Shown one piece after another: positions 21,690 through 33,439 of a DNA stretch of 64,000 nucleotides. The DNA comes from Anthoceros angustus. Taxonomy: Eukaryota; Streptophyta; Anthocerotopsida; Anthocerotales; Anthocerotaceae. The number at the start of each line of letters is the position of its first letter. The stretch's first letter is position 1. The notes beneath the pieces were generated by a model that saw only the letters and a list, made by a program, of their open reading frames with translations, ran no database searches and was not told the DNA's origin. The DNA is taken from the NCBI GenBank assembly GCA_010909165.1, contig MU008206.1, positions 1 through 64,000 of the forward strand. Reading direction: 5' to 3'. The translations under genes were made by a program, and so were the position numbers.

Positions 21690-24600
21690 ACCAAGGTGGA
21701 CCCCGGGGTCCACGTAAAAAGGAGTGACTAAGTTCCTTACCTAAAATTATTTATTGCTCCCAAAACATCATATGCAGGAAGAACAAATGGCCTGCGAACT
21801 GCAGAGGAAGAGGAAGAAGTGCCGCCTGCCGTCGCCGTTTTGTGAAGGATTGTCGTTGAGAGAGCCCTTTGAAGGGCAATGGAGACTTGCTGTCTGAAGT
21901 AAGCTGTGAAATAAGAAAGGGACAGCCCCGCGCCATGCCTGCGGGTGTGGTAGGATTTGGGACAGAGCTTGAGAAATTTATCGAAGTCCGTAGCCATTAC
22001 CCCATACGCTTCGAGTGCGAGCGGAATAAAGAAGTGGCCCGCTTGCATCCCATTGTACTTCCTAACCTTGAGAGCCCCAGCTTCGGCGGCAACCCAACCA
22101 AGACGGTTAGTGATAACCTGAGCGGAGATGGTGTCTCGAGCAAGGTCAATAACCACCACATCCGCCACCAAAACCTAGTCACTGCAGACAAAGTACAAGT
22201 CAGCCTTAATTGAGTGACCTGTTCAAAAAGTGTACCCTCGCTCCCTCTAGGCCATGTAGCCGCTTTCGCGAGCTATGGCAAATATGATATCGCGGATAGC
22301 ATCGTGGGTGGCGATGCGATGATCCCCATAGGGACAACAAGCAAGGTGAACCCTAGAGTCATCGAAGGCAGAGCCGCACTCGCAGGTAAGGAGGGAAGAT
22401 GCCATAGGCTGGAGCAGCCGAAGACGGAATCGCATCGCAATGGTGAAGGTGGTTGGTGTGATGATAAAACCCCGTATCCATGGACGACCCAGAAGCCAAG
22501 CTCTTGTGCCCTTCCTGAACAAGAGCGAAGCCCAGCCCTCGTGGACCTGGGGATGAAGGGTTCCATGAGGACAACTGGAAAGCCTGGCTGAGCTGCTTCT
22601 CAAGCAACAACGCTTGCAACCCCCCGAAACCATCGGAGATAAACGTCGAGAAAGGAGGAAATTCCCGCCGAGCATCCGTAGAAAGCATTTCCCTAGCTTA
22701 TCTCAAGGAAATTTGGAGAGGGAAGGTTCCCTCCTCCACATAGACACAAGATCCTCCAAAAAAGAGCCTATCCTAGAGGATGAAGCGAGAGGCCAGAGTA
22801 GGTGCTGATAGAGCCCAACTGCCCAAAAAAGCCACCAGGGAAGAAACCTCCAATGAAAGTAAGCCGACGCCTTCAAACCTTTGGACATGGTTGCTTGCCG
22901 CCAGGCAAAATGCCAAGTGGCACTGAAGCCCTGGGCCCATGATGTTCCCAAGAGTATCCATTATCTTCCTGTCAAAACCCTGCACTCGAGACAAGAGAAC
23001 CGAGAAGGGGCGAGCGTGCGGATGAGGTAGCCAGGGCGCCTAACGAAGCGAATGAAAGAATTCTGAACGCCACTTGAGCATCCCCCAGCAGAAGGAGGTC
23101 CTCGAAGGTTCTAAGACGGAAACAAAAAATCCCAAAGAGACGTTCCGATGCTAGTAGTAGAGGTTGGAAGACTTCCCGTCGAAGCGCCGGACAAAAGGTA
23201 TAAGGTTCCCCATGGCACCACCAGCGTCGTTGAGCTCCCCAAAAATGACGCTCCTGAAAATGGTATTGAAGGTGTTTTCAACATCCACTTGTAAAACCAC
23301 CCACTTCGGGGGTGTCAAGGCATGCTTGCATGCCAAGCACCACGGACTCACAACCCCTTGGAGTGGCAATGCCAAATTGAAGGGGGTTGAGGTGCTGCTA
23401 GAGGAGAGAGCGGCGCTGAAGGGCAATAGTGCCGCTAAGGAGCCGCATGAAGGCTTCCCCAACCACAAGTAGACGCACGCCAAAGCTCGAGGCAAGCTTG
23501 TCCATTGTAACAAGCCTGCTAGCTGCAAGGACTTGAGAGATCCGATATGGCATTTTCCCCGGTGCCATAGCAGCAGACTGGGAAAAGAGTTGGGGAAAGC
23601 CGCTGGATGGGTCTTCAGGGAGAAAAAGGTCCTGGTGATGCTCAAACACCAACTTAGACAGCCCGGCAGAAGAAAGACGTGGGGCCATAGAGAGAGCCAG
23701 AGCAAAGGCCACGCGGTCCAGGAAGAAGGGATCCTCAGGGATATAGTCGAGTATGTCCGGGGGGATGGCATCCTTCAGGTTGGATGAAGGGCACAAAGGG
23801 CCACAATGGTCTCCTTAGAAGCAGGGGCCCAAGGGAGGGAGCGAAGAGCCTTGGCAGCACGGGCATATTTGCGTGCTTGACCTAACAACTTGCAACGCCG
23901 CAGGTTCGCTACCACACACGGGGCTTGTTCCACCTGCAGCGTGGATTCCACCTGAGCCTTAAAAGCCCGCAATGCCTCCTACTGAAGAGATGCCTAATCG
24001 CCGGCCCGAAAGCGACGAAGGCGAATGGCGACCTCCCGATGACCAGAAGCCCTACCCCTAGTACAATGCAGACACCACCGGAGCAGAAGCAAAAGAAGAC
24101 ACTAGGCCAGCTCGTCCTAGGAGTCGAGCGCAAGGTGATCCAATGGAAGACGGAACGCTAAACGAGCATCATCATGGAGGTGCCTGGGAATCCTGCGAGA
24201 GATGCACGGGCATGGAAAGCGGGTTTCAAACAACCCAAGGATGTGATCCTACCGAGTTCCCAACCATTCCCATGATGAGACAAGCACCCCTAGAAGGATG
24301 ACACCGGATGCCGAAGCTGGTAGAAGCTGATCCACGGAGCTGGTAGAAGTCGCAAGACGTACTTGGGCAGCCGAAGTAATCTGGTCGAAGTCCTTGAGCA
24401 TGTGCCCAATGTGGGCTTTCGGCCCCTTAACACCGCAACACAGCTGAGCACAGACTGGACAGGGAGTGTCCTTGACGGTCACAAAAGTGTGGACCGCCAC
24501 ATTGCAGAGAGAAGAAATCGCAGAGAGAGAACAAACTGCAGACATTAGCCTGGGGTGTCAGGGCCAAGGAGGCACCGGGGACCGGGGACAGACAGTCCCC

Positions 24601-24700
24601 GCCTTTACCGGATATACAAAGTTTTAGCTCCATATGACAAACCCCAAGAGACTGGCCAAAAGACCCCGCCTAGAGGGGTTGCAACCCACTATAGCAGTGC
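21690..24700 (-). mobile_element. Non-LTR retrotransposon (LINE A) with RT and restriction-like endonuclease remnants
   Basis: Minus-strand element, decayed by frameshifts. Near the 5' end (about 24,540-24,250) is a Cys/His cluster, CPVCAQLC...HIGHMLKDFD, in a zinc-finger-like pattern. The reverse transcriptase core is visible at about 23,330-23,150 (VVLQVDVENTFN, then RSVIFGELNDAGG), matching the first conserved Asp block of non-LTR RTs. Downstream, about 22,400-22,250, is the block CECGSAFDDSRVHLACCP followed by THDAIRDIIFAIARESG, then at 22,171-21,740 DVVVIDLARD and AEAGALKVRKYNGM. These fit the C-terminal restriction-enzyme-like endonuclease part of early-branching LINEs. Both borders are estimated from similarity to copy B at 33.4-36.6 kb. 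Confidence 0.75.
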
Positions 24701-26774
24701 CCTCACCTGCCCAATTCTGCGGAAAAAAAAAGGAAAAAAAGAAAGAAGGGCAAGGCATCCCGCACAAAAGAAACGCAAAGAACAGACTTCGAACAACACC
24801 ATCTCCAGGTACACCAGCAGCATAGGCATATGCAGCTACAGCAGTTGCCACCTCAGTACTTGCCATCTCAACGACCTCAGGAAAAATGTCCGTGGATTCC
24901 AAGGACTTGAAAGCAAATCGAGTGAAGCACATGCTGGGAAAGCATGATCCTGATGTCCAAAGGCAATTGCAGCCACAACAGCTCCGTACTTTTGTCAAAG
25001 TCCTGATAAGCTGCTGCTTCATGGAAGCGATGAAGCGACAGTTATGCACTAAGTTAGTAATCACATGCTAAGCCATCACAGCATCATGACCACAAACAGT
25101 GTCTTCCCCGCAGGTTTGTAGGCTCCATTTCCCAAGCAACACTCCTTACAAACCCATATATGACCCACTTTTAACTGAATCTCTGTTGCATGCGCTGCTC
25201 CTCTTCCTTGTGATGCTGATGCTCTGCTTACGCTGCCTACCTTTCGAGCTTCCACACTCCATTGCTACCTGTTGGATGCTTCCGCTATCTTCCTTCCTCC
25301 TTGCGCAGACAGCCCTAAACCCAGAACTCACGCGGATGAGATGAAGCATGCTAGCACAAGGTCACATAGAACATCTATTAGCACTTCCTGGCTACCATGG
25401 CTTTTGCATGCATGTTCATCGGCAAACACATCTTTGGTTTGTCTCATTTCCGCATGAAAGCTCAGTAAGACGGGCTTCCTAGCCCATGGCCTGCTGGGAA
25501 GGCATGTCAATCTCCTCCTACAGAGCAATCCATGTCTGACAAGTCCATCAAATACACACTCTGAGCATCCTCCACGCTGCCACACTATTTCCATTCAGCG
25601 GCACAAACACATCCGCTGCTTCTCCTCCCTCACTCACACAATGGAAGCCACGTTCCTTTCTTGGTTCTTGGAGCATTTCTAATTACATTCGACAATCAGA
25701 AGACTCGAAAAAGTAGACTCTAGGATTCCAAACTCCTCCTTCTACTACTACTTCGGGGAATCACAACAGCGTTCCTCGCAAGCTGTCGCTGGTGATAAAG
25801 ATAAAGCTATTCCAAGACATTCCGAGACATCAAGCTCTCCTCTCATGACCTCATGGTGCATCGTTTCCGACTCGTCATCGACATAATAGGTACATAGGTA
25901 TACATATAACCTATGTACTTACTTGTGTACATGTAGGTAGCGTGGGGAGCAACCCGAATCCCAAGACGTGGTTCCACGTTCCATATCCCACGGAACGGGG
26001 TCCCGGCTCCGAGTTAGGGAAGCGGGGAATCGATGCTGTTATTTCGAATGAGATGATGTAACTAAACCTGGACGCGTCAAACGGTGTTTGCCATAAAGAC
26101 AGGCGGGCTCCTGGATCTAATAAAGTTCCCACCTCTTGTTGCCTGTGCATAGATGAAGGATGAAGTACCTATGAGGGGCTCGCCGCTCGCCGCTCGCAAC
26201 CCAAGGCAAGTAGGGCAGTCTGGGCAGACCGCATGCACATCATGAATGGCTGAAACAAGCCCAGTTCCGGCTCCCGCTTCCCACGTTCAACGACTACCGG
26301 CCACCAATGCCACCACCGACAGGTGGCCGCGGCCGTGGCCGGGAAGCCTTATACGATAGCGGCGGGCACGCGTCCGCCTCATTAAATCGCGCCGCGTGGC
26401 CACGCCTGATATTACCGTTTGAGTGGCCCTCGGCACGTGGCGCGCAGACCGGGGACTGCCGGTGTGGACCATGGCCGAATGATTGAACCCAGGTTTCCAG
26501 TTCGACTTCCCACCACGGAAGGAAGGCTGTACACCTTCCTGCCTGCCGCTGGTAGTTAGCCTAAACGGCCTTATTAGGGACCAGCTTCAAGTTTTCAACT
26601 AACCGGTGCAACCCGAGCGTGAATCGTGAATCATGAAAGGAGGAGGCTAATGGAAGGTACCGCATGACTGATTGGCAGTTGGTACAGGCTTCACGAGTCG
26701 TGGTCGTCAAAGCGTAATGTAAACCTGACCCAACCCGACCGTCCCATGCCGTGCCGTGCCGTCCCGTCCCCTCT
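24701..26774. other. Intergenic stretch without a recognisable gene
   Basis: A poly-purine AAAAAGGAAAAAAAG tract lies at about 24,722-24,750. No conserved coding region was recognised. The 11-mer GTCCCGGCTCC, which later marks the borders of the 1.4-kb duplication, already occurs once near 26,000. Confidence 0.4.
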
Positions 26775-26820
26775 CGGGGGGCGGACGATGGTGTCTACAT
26801 ATACCATCGTCCGCCCCCCG
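26775..26820. repeat. Perfect 18-bp inverted repeat with 10-nt loop
   Basis: The left arm CGGGGGGCGGACGATGGT (26,775-26,792) and the right arm ACCATCGTCCGCCCCCCG (26,803-26,820) are exact reverse complements around GTCTACATAT. Perfect pairing of so GC-rich a stem points to a recent origin or to selection. It lies about 30 bp upstream of the duplicated segment. Function unknown. Confidence 0.9.
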
Positions 26821-26851
26821 ACTCCGACTCGCCGCGCTAATCCCGAAGGAG

Positions 26852-28281
26852 GTCCCGGCTCCCCGGTAACCTCGTTACCCTGTAGCCGGAAGTTGAGGAA
26901 GCTTATTATTGAGTCACCCTCAATATTGAGCTGATGAAAATGGGGATTCGGGAAGCCTCTTCTCGTTTCTTTTCCTTTTCCTGGTCTCTCTCTACCTCTC
27001 TCGCTCTTCTTTCCTCCTCTCTCTCTCTCTGTCTCTCTCTCTCTCTTCTTTCCTTCTCTCTCCTCAGGAGGACAGCCAAGGCCCTGACGACAACAGCTGG
27101 TCTGCTCGCCGTCTACACCATGTGTGCCTGCTGGCCCCAGGGATCAGCCAGGAAGGAGCAAGGAAAGGAAGGAAAGCAGGATGGAATGAGGAAAGCGAGC
27201 AAGGAGGGATGGAAGCATGGGCACGGCACTGCACAGCACAGCACAGCACAACGACCGCTAGCAGAGCGAGCAAGCAGGGGCTGGGGAAGACGCGGATAGC
27301 CTACAGGGTGCTCCTGAACATTCGCCTGGGCTGGGTCCCTCCTTGCGGCATGTGAGCATAGCCTCCTGGCGACTTCTCAGAGCCCGGCCTCTGTAGCCCT
27401 CCCACCCTTTTCCGCACTTGCCCTCCGCCCATGAGACCACCTTGCTCTCTGGCTGCGGCACCTGGCCTCCCTGCGCTTTCCTGCCTTTCCCTCCCGGGCC
27501 TCCTCAAATCTTGCCTCCTTCTCCTCTTCTTCTTGTTATCACCACTGCACTGCCCCCGCACCGCTCACTCCCTGACTCCTCACTTCTGTTTTGCGGTTAC
27601 GCGCTTCTTGCTTCCGCTGATTTTCTTGTTCCACGCCACGGGAGCACCCAACCACCGAATGGAGCTGGGAGCTGGGGCTGGAGCCACCCGGCATGCGGTG
27701 CCTGGCCTAGCGTTGTCAACTTTCTTGTCCTCAGCATGAAAACTGCTGCTGCTGTTGTTTCCCTGCCCTCTCCTTTCTTTTCTTCCCCTCCCCCTCTTCC
27801 CTCTCTAACCTCCCTGCATCCCCCGGCCCTCTCGGCTGTAGCACCCCTGGAGCCAGTGAGAGATCACCTGCCTTGCCATCTTCTCCGGAATGTTCGCCAG
27901 ACCCACTTCTCCGCTCTCGCCGCCGCTCCTTCCCCATTTGTTCTAGGTGGAATTTACAATGCCACCGCCTCTATGCACTGACTGCGGTTTTGGCGAATTG
28001 TCGGGCCACGCGTGCGCACCAGGATCCGCTCACCCCGTCTACTAGTACTTGCCAATTGCTGCCGGGACTTCCAGCTGTCCGCTGTCGCACCACCACCATC
28101 CAGTGCTTCTTGTGCTGCCGCCATTTGCCACAATTTCGGTTTCGGAATAGTCGATTCAGCGGCGCCTACTCCAGGAGGAGCACGCATGCGCCACATCCAG
28201 GATCACCAGTACCAGTTACAGGCACCTGCTTGTTGCACAGGAAGTTACACCTTGCGCCTGGCGATTCCTGCCCATTCTTCA
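26852..28281. repeat. Tandem duplication upstream of the O-fucosyltransferase gene, copy 1
   Basis: 1,430 bp, nearly identical to 28,282-29,745. Both copies begin at GTCCCGGCTCC, and the same 11-mer ends copy 2, so the duplication formed between short direct repeats. The copy contains a long CT microsatellite (about 26,980-27,065), a CACAG cluster (about 27,230-27,250) and a GC-rich pyrimidine-rich region. Long open frames in it are low-complexity Ser/Pro-rich and are probably not genes. Confidence 0.92.
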
Positions 28282-29745
28282 GTCCCGGCTCCCCGGTAAC
28301 CTCGTTACCCTGTAGCCGGAAGTTGAGGAATTGAGTCACCCTCAATATTGAGCTGATGAAATGGGGATTCAGGAAGCCTCTTCTCGTTTCTTTTCCTTTT
28401 CCTGGTCTCTCTCTACCTCTCTCGCTCTTCTTTCCTCCTCTCTCTCTCTCTGTCTCTCTCTCTCTCTTCTTTCCTTCTCTCTCCTCGGGAGGACAGCCAA
28501 GCAAGCTCCCTGGACGACAGCGCTGGTCTGCTCGCCGTCTTCCCCTCTACACCCGTGTGCCCGCTGGCCCCAGGGATCAGCCAGGAAGGAGCAAGGAAAG
28601 GAAGGAAAGCAGGATGGAATGAGGAAAGCGAGCAAGGGAGGGATGGAAGCATGGCACAGCACGGCACTGCACAGCACAGCACAGCACAACGACCGCTAGC
28701 AGAGCGAGCAAGCAGGGGCTGGGGAAGACGCGGATAGCCTACAGGGTGCCCCGAACATTCGCCTGGGCTGGGTCCCTCCCCTTGCGGCATTGTGAGCATA
28801 GCCTCCTGGCGACTTCTCAGAGCCCGGCCTCTGTAGCCCTCCCACCCTTTTCCGCAATTTGCCCTCCGCCGGGCCTACGAGACCACCTTGCTCTCTCTGG
28901 CCGCGGCACCTGGCCTCCCGCGCTTTCCTGCCTTTCCCTCCCCGGGCCTCCTCAAATCTTGCCTCCCTTCTCCTCTTCTTCTTGTTATCACCACCGCACC
29001 GCTCCCCGCAATTCGCTCACTCCCGACTCCTCACTTCTGTTTTGCGGTTACGCCGCTTCTGCTTCCGCTGATTTTCTTGTTCCACGCCACGGGAGCACCC
29101 AACCACCGAATGGAGCTGGGAGCTGGGGCTGGAGCCACCCGGCATGCGGTGCCTGGCCTAGCGTTGTCAACTTTCTTGTCCTCAGCATGAAAACTGCTGC
29201 TGCTGTTGTTTCCCTGCCCTCTCCTTTCTTTTCTTCCCCTCCCCCTCTTCCCTCTCTAACCTCCCTGCATCCCCCGGCCCTCTCGGCTGTAGCACCCCTG
29301 GAGCCAGTGAGAGATCACCTGCCTTGCCATCTTCTCCGGAATGTTCGCCAGACCCACTTCTCCGCTCTCGCCGCCGCTCCTTCCCCATTTGTTCTAGGTG
29401 GAATTTACAATGCCACCGCCTCTATGCACTGACTGCGGTTTTGGCGAATTGTCGGGCCACGCGTGCGCACCAGGATCCGCTCTCACCCCGTCTACTAGTA
29501 CTTGCCAATTGCTGCCGGGACTTCCAATTTCAAGCTGTCAGCTGCTGTCGCACCACCACCATCCAGTGCTTCTTGTGCTGCCGCCATTTGCCACAATTTC
29601 GGTTTCGGAATAGTCGATTCAGCGGCGCCTACTCCAGGAGGAGCACGCATGCGCCACATCCAGGATCACCAGTACCAGTTACAGGCACCTGCTTGTTGCA
29701 CAGGAAGTTACACCTTGCGCCTGGCGATTCCCTGCCCATTCTTCA
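28282..29745. repeat. Tandem duplication upstream of the O-fucosyltransferase gene, copy 2
   Basis: 1,464 bp. It matches copy 1 with small indels and substitutions, many at CAG/CTG sites, while roughly 400 bp in the middle (about 29,060-29,460) are identical to copy 1. It ends 70 bp before the predicted ATG, so it probably contains the promoter and 5' leader of that gene. Confidence 0.92.
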
Positions 29746-29815
29746 GTCCCGGCTCCGCTCCCTCAGATCTGCTGCTCCCTTCCCCATGGACGACGGGGGT
29801 TGACTCCTTCACTTG

Positions 29816-32482
29816 ATGCGCAACGCCTCCGGGCTTATGCATGCTCTCCAGCCCACGCCTCCTGCTTTCCCAAAACTCTCTCCTCGCAAATTGCGCAATG
29901 GTCGGACGAAATCTGTGCGCATCCAGGGAATTCAGTTTCTTCCGCAACGCGGCATTATGCACTACTTTGCTTGCCTCATCCTCTCCTTCTTTCTCAAGCG
30001 CCATGGACTCTTTCTTCTTGCGCCGGTTATCTACATCTCGGGGATGCTCCTTTACATGGGAACCATTTCCCTAGAGATTCCCAGGATACCGAAGTACTCG
30101 CCTCCTGGATCTCTTTATCGCAGCTCCGAAGTCTTTGACACGTTGTGGCCGGAAATGCAAGGAGATGCCAGAACTTTTCCCGGGGTGAGTCTTCTTGAAT
30201 TTCCTCCTCCTTGCCGCAACTCTAACAGCCAGCAATTTCAATTTGTCGTGGGAATCTGAGTCAAGCAATCTGTGTCCAACTAGGTTAAGGACGCTTGGGA
30301 GCATCCTCGCCCTGAGGAGAGGTGGAAACCCTGCCTACATCATAAGGCCGACCACGCAGGTAGGTACCTCTCCTCCCACATTATTTCTCACACATTCTGC
30401 ACCACTTGGTTCGCTTCATCGCTACAGTCGTTTCTAATTCTTCCAAGTCTGAATTCCTCAGTGTCACGCTCAAATGGATACATTGTTATTGAAGCCAATG
30501 GAGGGCTGAATCAGCAGCGTTCCACAGTAAGTGCCTCATTTGTGTCCACAGTCGGACAATTCTCGTGAACAATTGGTGTAACAGATGTGCTCAGTGTCTG
30601 CCAGTCTCTCCTTTTGAAGTTCGCTCTTTCGATCCATCATCACTGCTTCTGGCTTGCACGAAGTTTCCAAACCTAATGCTCTTGCTGAATGTGTAGATCT
30701 GCAATGCTGTCGCAGTTGCAAGGCTTCTTAACGCCACGCTTGTCATTCCTCGCTTTCATCTGAATAGTGTTTGGAAAGACCGTAGGTAAGAAGCCCGTAA
30801 GCCTAACAGAAGTGCTTCAACTTTCTTGAATGACTGTGGCAAACAAATTTGCACAATGCACGGTTTCTTAACCGAGAGCGGTTTGGTATGTAGCGTTTTT
30901 GGCGATATATATGACGAGGAGCATTTTATCACATCGCTGGCAAGAGATCTGACAATTGTCAGAGAACTTCCTCCTGAGCTTATGGACGAGCAAGGAAATA
31001 TGACTAACATCTACAATGTCAGAGTCAAGGCCTGGGCACGACCTGAGTTCTACCGGGAAACAGTTTTGCCAAAGCTGATTGAAACCAGGTTTGCTGCTGG
31101 ACTTATGCACGCCGTTGTAGTGTTGACTATACATAGCCGCCACGGCAATGGTCACTCTCTAACCTTGGAGCCTTGTCCGTATTGTCTCTTGCAGGGTGCT
31201 TAGATTTGCTCCATTTGCAAATCGTTTGTCTTTCGACGGAATTCCACATGACATCCAGCAACTTCGGTGCAGAGCAAATTTTGAGGCTTTGAGATTTGCA
31301 GAACCTATCTCTGTCGTAGGGCAAATGTTGGTGAAGCGAATGGTTGAGAAGAGCCGTTTGAGCAATGGAAGATATATTGCCGTTCATCTTCGCTTCGAAA
31401 AGGTTAGTAAGGCTTCCGATTCTGTGGTTCTTATAAGGCTTTCTGGTGTGTATGAGGATTGACCCAATGGATTGGCGGTTTCTGCAGGATATGGTTGCTT
31501 TTTCATGTTGTATTTACGATGGTGGAGACGTTGAGAAAAAGGAGATGGATGAGGCCCGAGAAGTGGGATGGCGGGGTAAATTCACCAGGCCTGGACGGGT
31601 TATCAAACCTGCAGCTTTAAGGAGAGATGGCAAGTGCCCTCTCACACCTGTTGAGGTGAAGACTAGCACCCTAGACTCGAAGTTTGACTTTGCATTGAAG
31701 ACGAAATTTGTACGCAGATAGTAAGTAATATCTGGTGTACCTGCAGGTGGGTATGATGCTGAGGGGAATGGGCTTTAAGAACGACACACCCATTTATCTT
31801 GCATCTGGTAAAATCTACAAGGCTGAGAAGTTTGTTGAGCCTCTCAGGCAGATGTTTCCCGCTTTGCAGACAAAAGAGACTCTCTTGTCACCGGCAGAAC
31901 TTGCTCCATTCAAGGTTGGTGCCCCCGCTAGTGTTGTTTGTGGAGGTGGCTGTCCCGATGTGATGTCGCATTCACGTGCTTAAGGGTGTTCAAACCTGTG
32001 GTTGCAGAACTTCTCTTCCAGAATGGCTGCGCTGGACTACACAGTGTGCCTCCACAGCGAAGTTTTTGTAACAACACAGGGAGGTAACTTCCCGCAAATT
32101 TTGATCGGGCATAGACGCTTGCTGAATAAGGGTCATTCGAAGACTATTCGACCTGACAAGCGCAAACTGGCTTTGTTACTGGACAATCCCAGCATCGGGT
32201 AAGTGCAAAGCTGCTTCTCGTGACATTTTTCGGGGGTGGACTGTAGTGCTGTAGTGCCAGATGTAGCCGCCTTGGTGGTCGCAGTCACTAACTTGATTCC
32301 TCGCCGGCCTCTGCAGATGGGACGCATTTTCCGGACACATGATGAGCATGAGACGACACAGTGACTTGAAGGGGCATGAGTTGAGGAAGCCGAACGCATC
32401 GATTTACACCTATCCTGCTCCGGAGTGCATGTGCCCAGAGAGACTCGTCAGATCACCTCCAGAGTTCAGCGCACTAGAATAG
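29816..32482 (+). CDS. O-fucosyltransferase family protein (plant GDP-fucose protein O-fucosyltransferase-like)
   Basis: Ten exons join in frame, all with GT-AG introns: 29,816-30,184, 30,284-30,359, 30,462-30,526, 30,697-30,785, 30,894-31,088, 31,195-31,402, 31,488-31,655, 31,747-31,914, 32,008-32,198 and 32,317-32,482, giving 564 residues. A single hydrophobic segment near the N-terminus ([17 protein letters not shown]) makes it a type II Golgi-type protein. Family hallmarks in order: [63 protein letters not shown], the glycan-binding-like MLRGMGF and IYLASGKIY blocks, then [19 protein letters not shown], where the S/T-rich end is typical. The acceptor is unknown; plant members act on cell-wall glycans or proteins. 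The N-terminal 50 residues are the least certain. Confidence 0.92.
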
Positions 32483-33439
32483 AATAGAACTAGAACTCGC
32501 AACAGCATCACTGCTGTTCCAGAAGTGGCCATTGACGCAGTGGTTGCTTCTTTGTACTCTACTAGGACCTCCTCACCTGGCTATAATGGGATTCTTGATG
32601 GCGGATAGAGGCCGCGACGGGTCACGGGTGTGGCTTTTCTCTATCTCTTGCGTGGCTTGCGATTCTTCTTGCCACAGTGCACTCACAGGAGTTGCTGTGA
32701 CCACAGAGCCTTGTGAGATAGCAGTCTCAGACCTGGATTGGGAAAATGAGACTGTGTCGGGTGTAAAGCAAGGCAAGCGGGGAACGGCAGTGTACGAGGT
32801 ATGCACAAGTGTGCACTATACACACACATGTATGTCCGAGGCCCTGTCATCGGCTAAGCCGGCGAAGCCGCCCAGATTTGTCTGCTTCTGCTGACCCTGG
32901 GGAAGGCAGAAGTCAGGACTGGCTTGCCACCTTGGTGCAGACAGATGGCGTTGAACAGTTTAATTTTTTCTATCTAAAATGGCTTGCAATGAATGGATCA
33001 AACGAAGGGCTGCGCTGTGATCCTGGATTCCTGGTGCCATGGGCGTGCAATGACAAGCAAGCATGGGTGTGGGTGCCGCTCATCCTAAATGCATGACAAG
33101 CAATGAAGGTGCAGCGCAGCAAGCAGGTTCGGCAGCGACGCAGTGGGCAGGACAGAGTGCAGGCCAGGGAACTGGGCCAGGCTCCAGGCCTCGGGCGACA
33201 GGCCTGTGCTGGCAGGGATGGCTGTACCTCATGTGGGAGCAGTAGGAAGAAAGTGTGCCTGTCTGGTCACATGGTGCTTGCACAGCGAGGTGCAAAGTGC
33301 AAGCAGTCAGGCCCGTTTCTAGGCCCTCAAGTGGCCGCAACGGACCAGGCCCGGATGGAGCGTTGCACGGTGGGGCCCTTTTCACCTTCGCCCAGTGGCT
33401 GCCATCTTTTTGAGTTCCTTTGTGTCACCGTAATTTATC
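32483..33439. other. Intergenic stretch without a recognisable gene
   Basis: It contains the 3' flank of the O-fucosyltransferase gene. No recognisable coding sequence was seen. GC content rises toward 33,100-33,350. Confidence 0.45.

Noticed and set aside
27418-29432. Long plus-strand open frames of 187 and 228 codons in the duplicated segment
   Set aside because: They are Ser/Pro/Leu-rich, shift frame between copies in their first part, have no recognisable domain, and lie in what is more simply the duplicated upstream region of the O-fucosyltransferase gene.
31446-31721. Separate small genes within the O-fucosyltransferase region
   Set aside because: These frames are exons plus read-through into introns; in-frame splicing joins them into one conserved protein.
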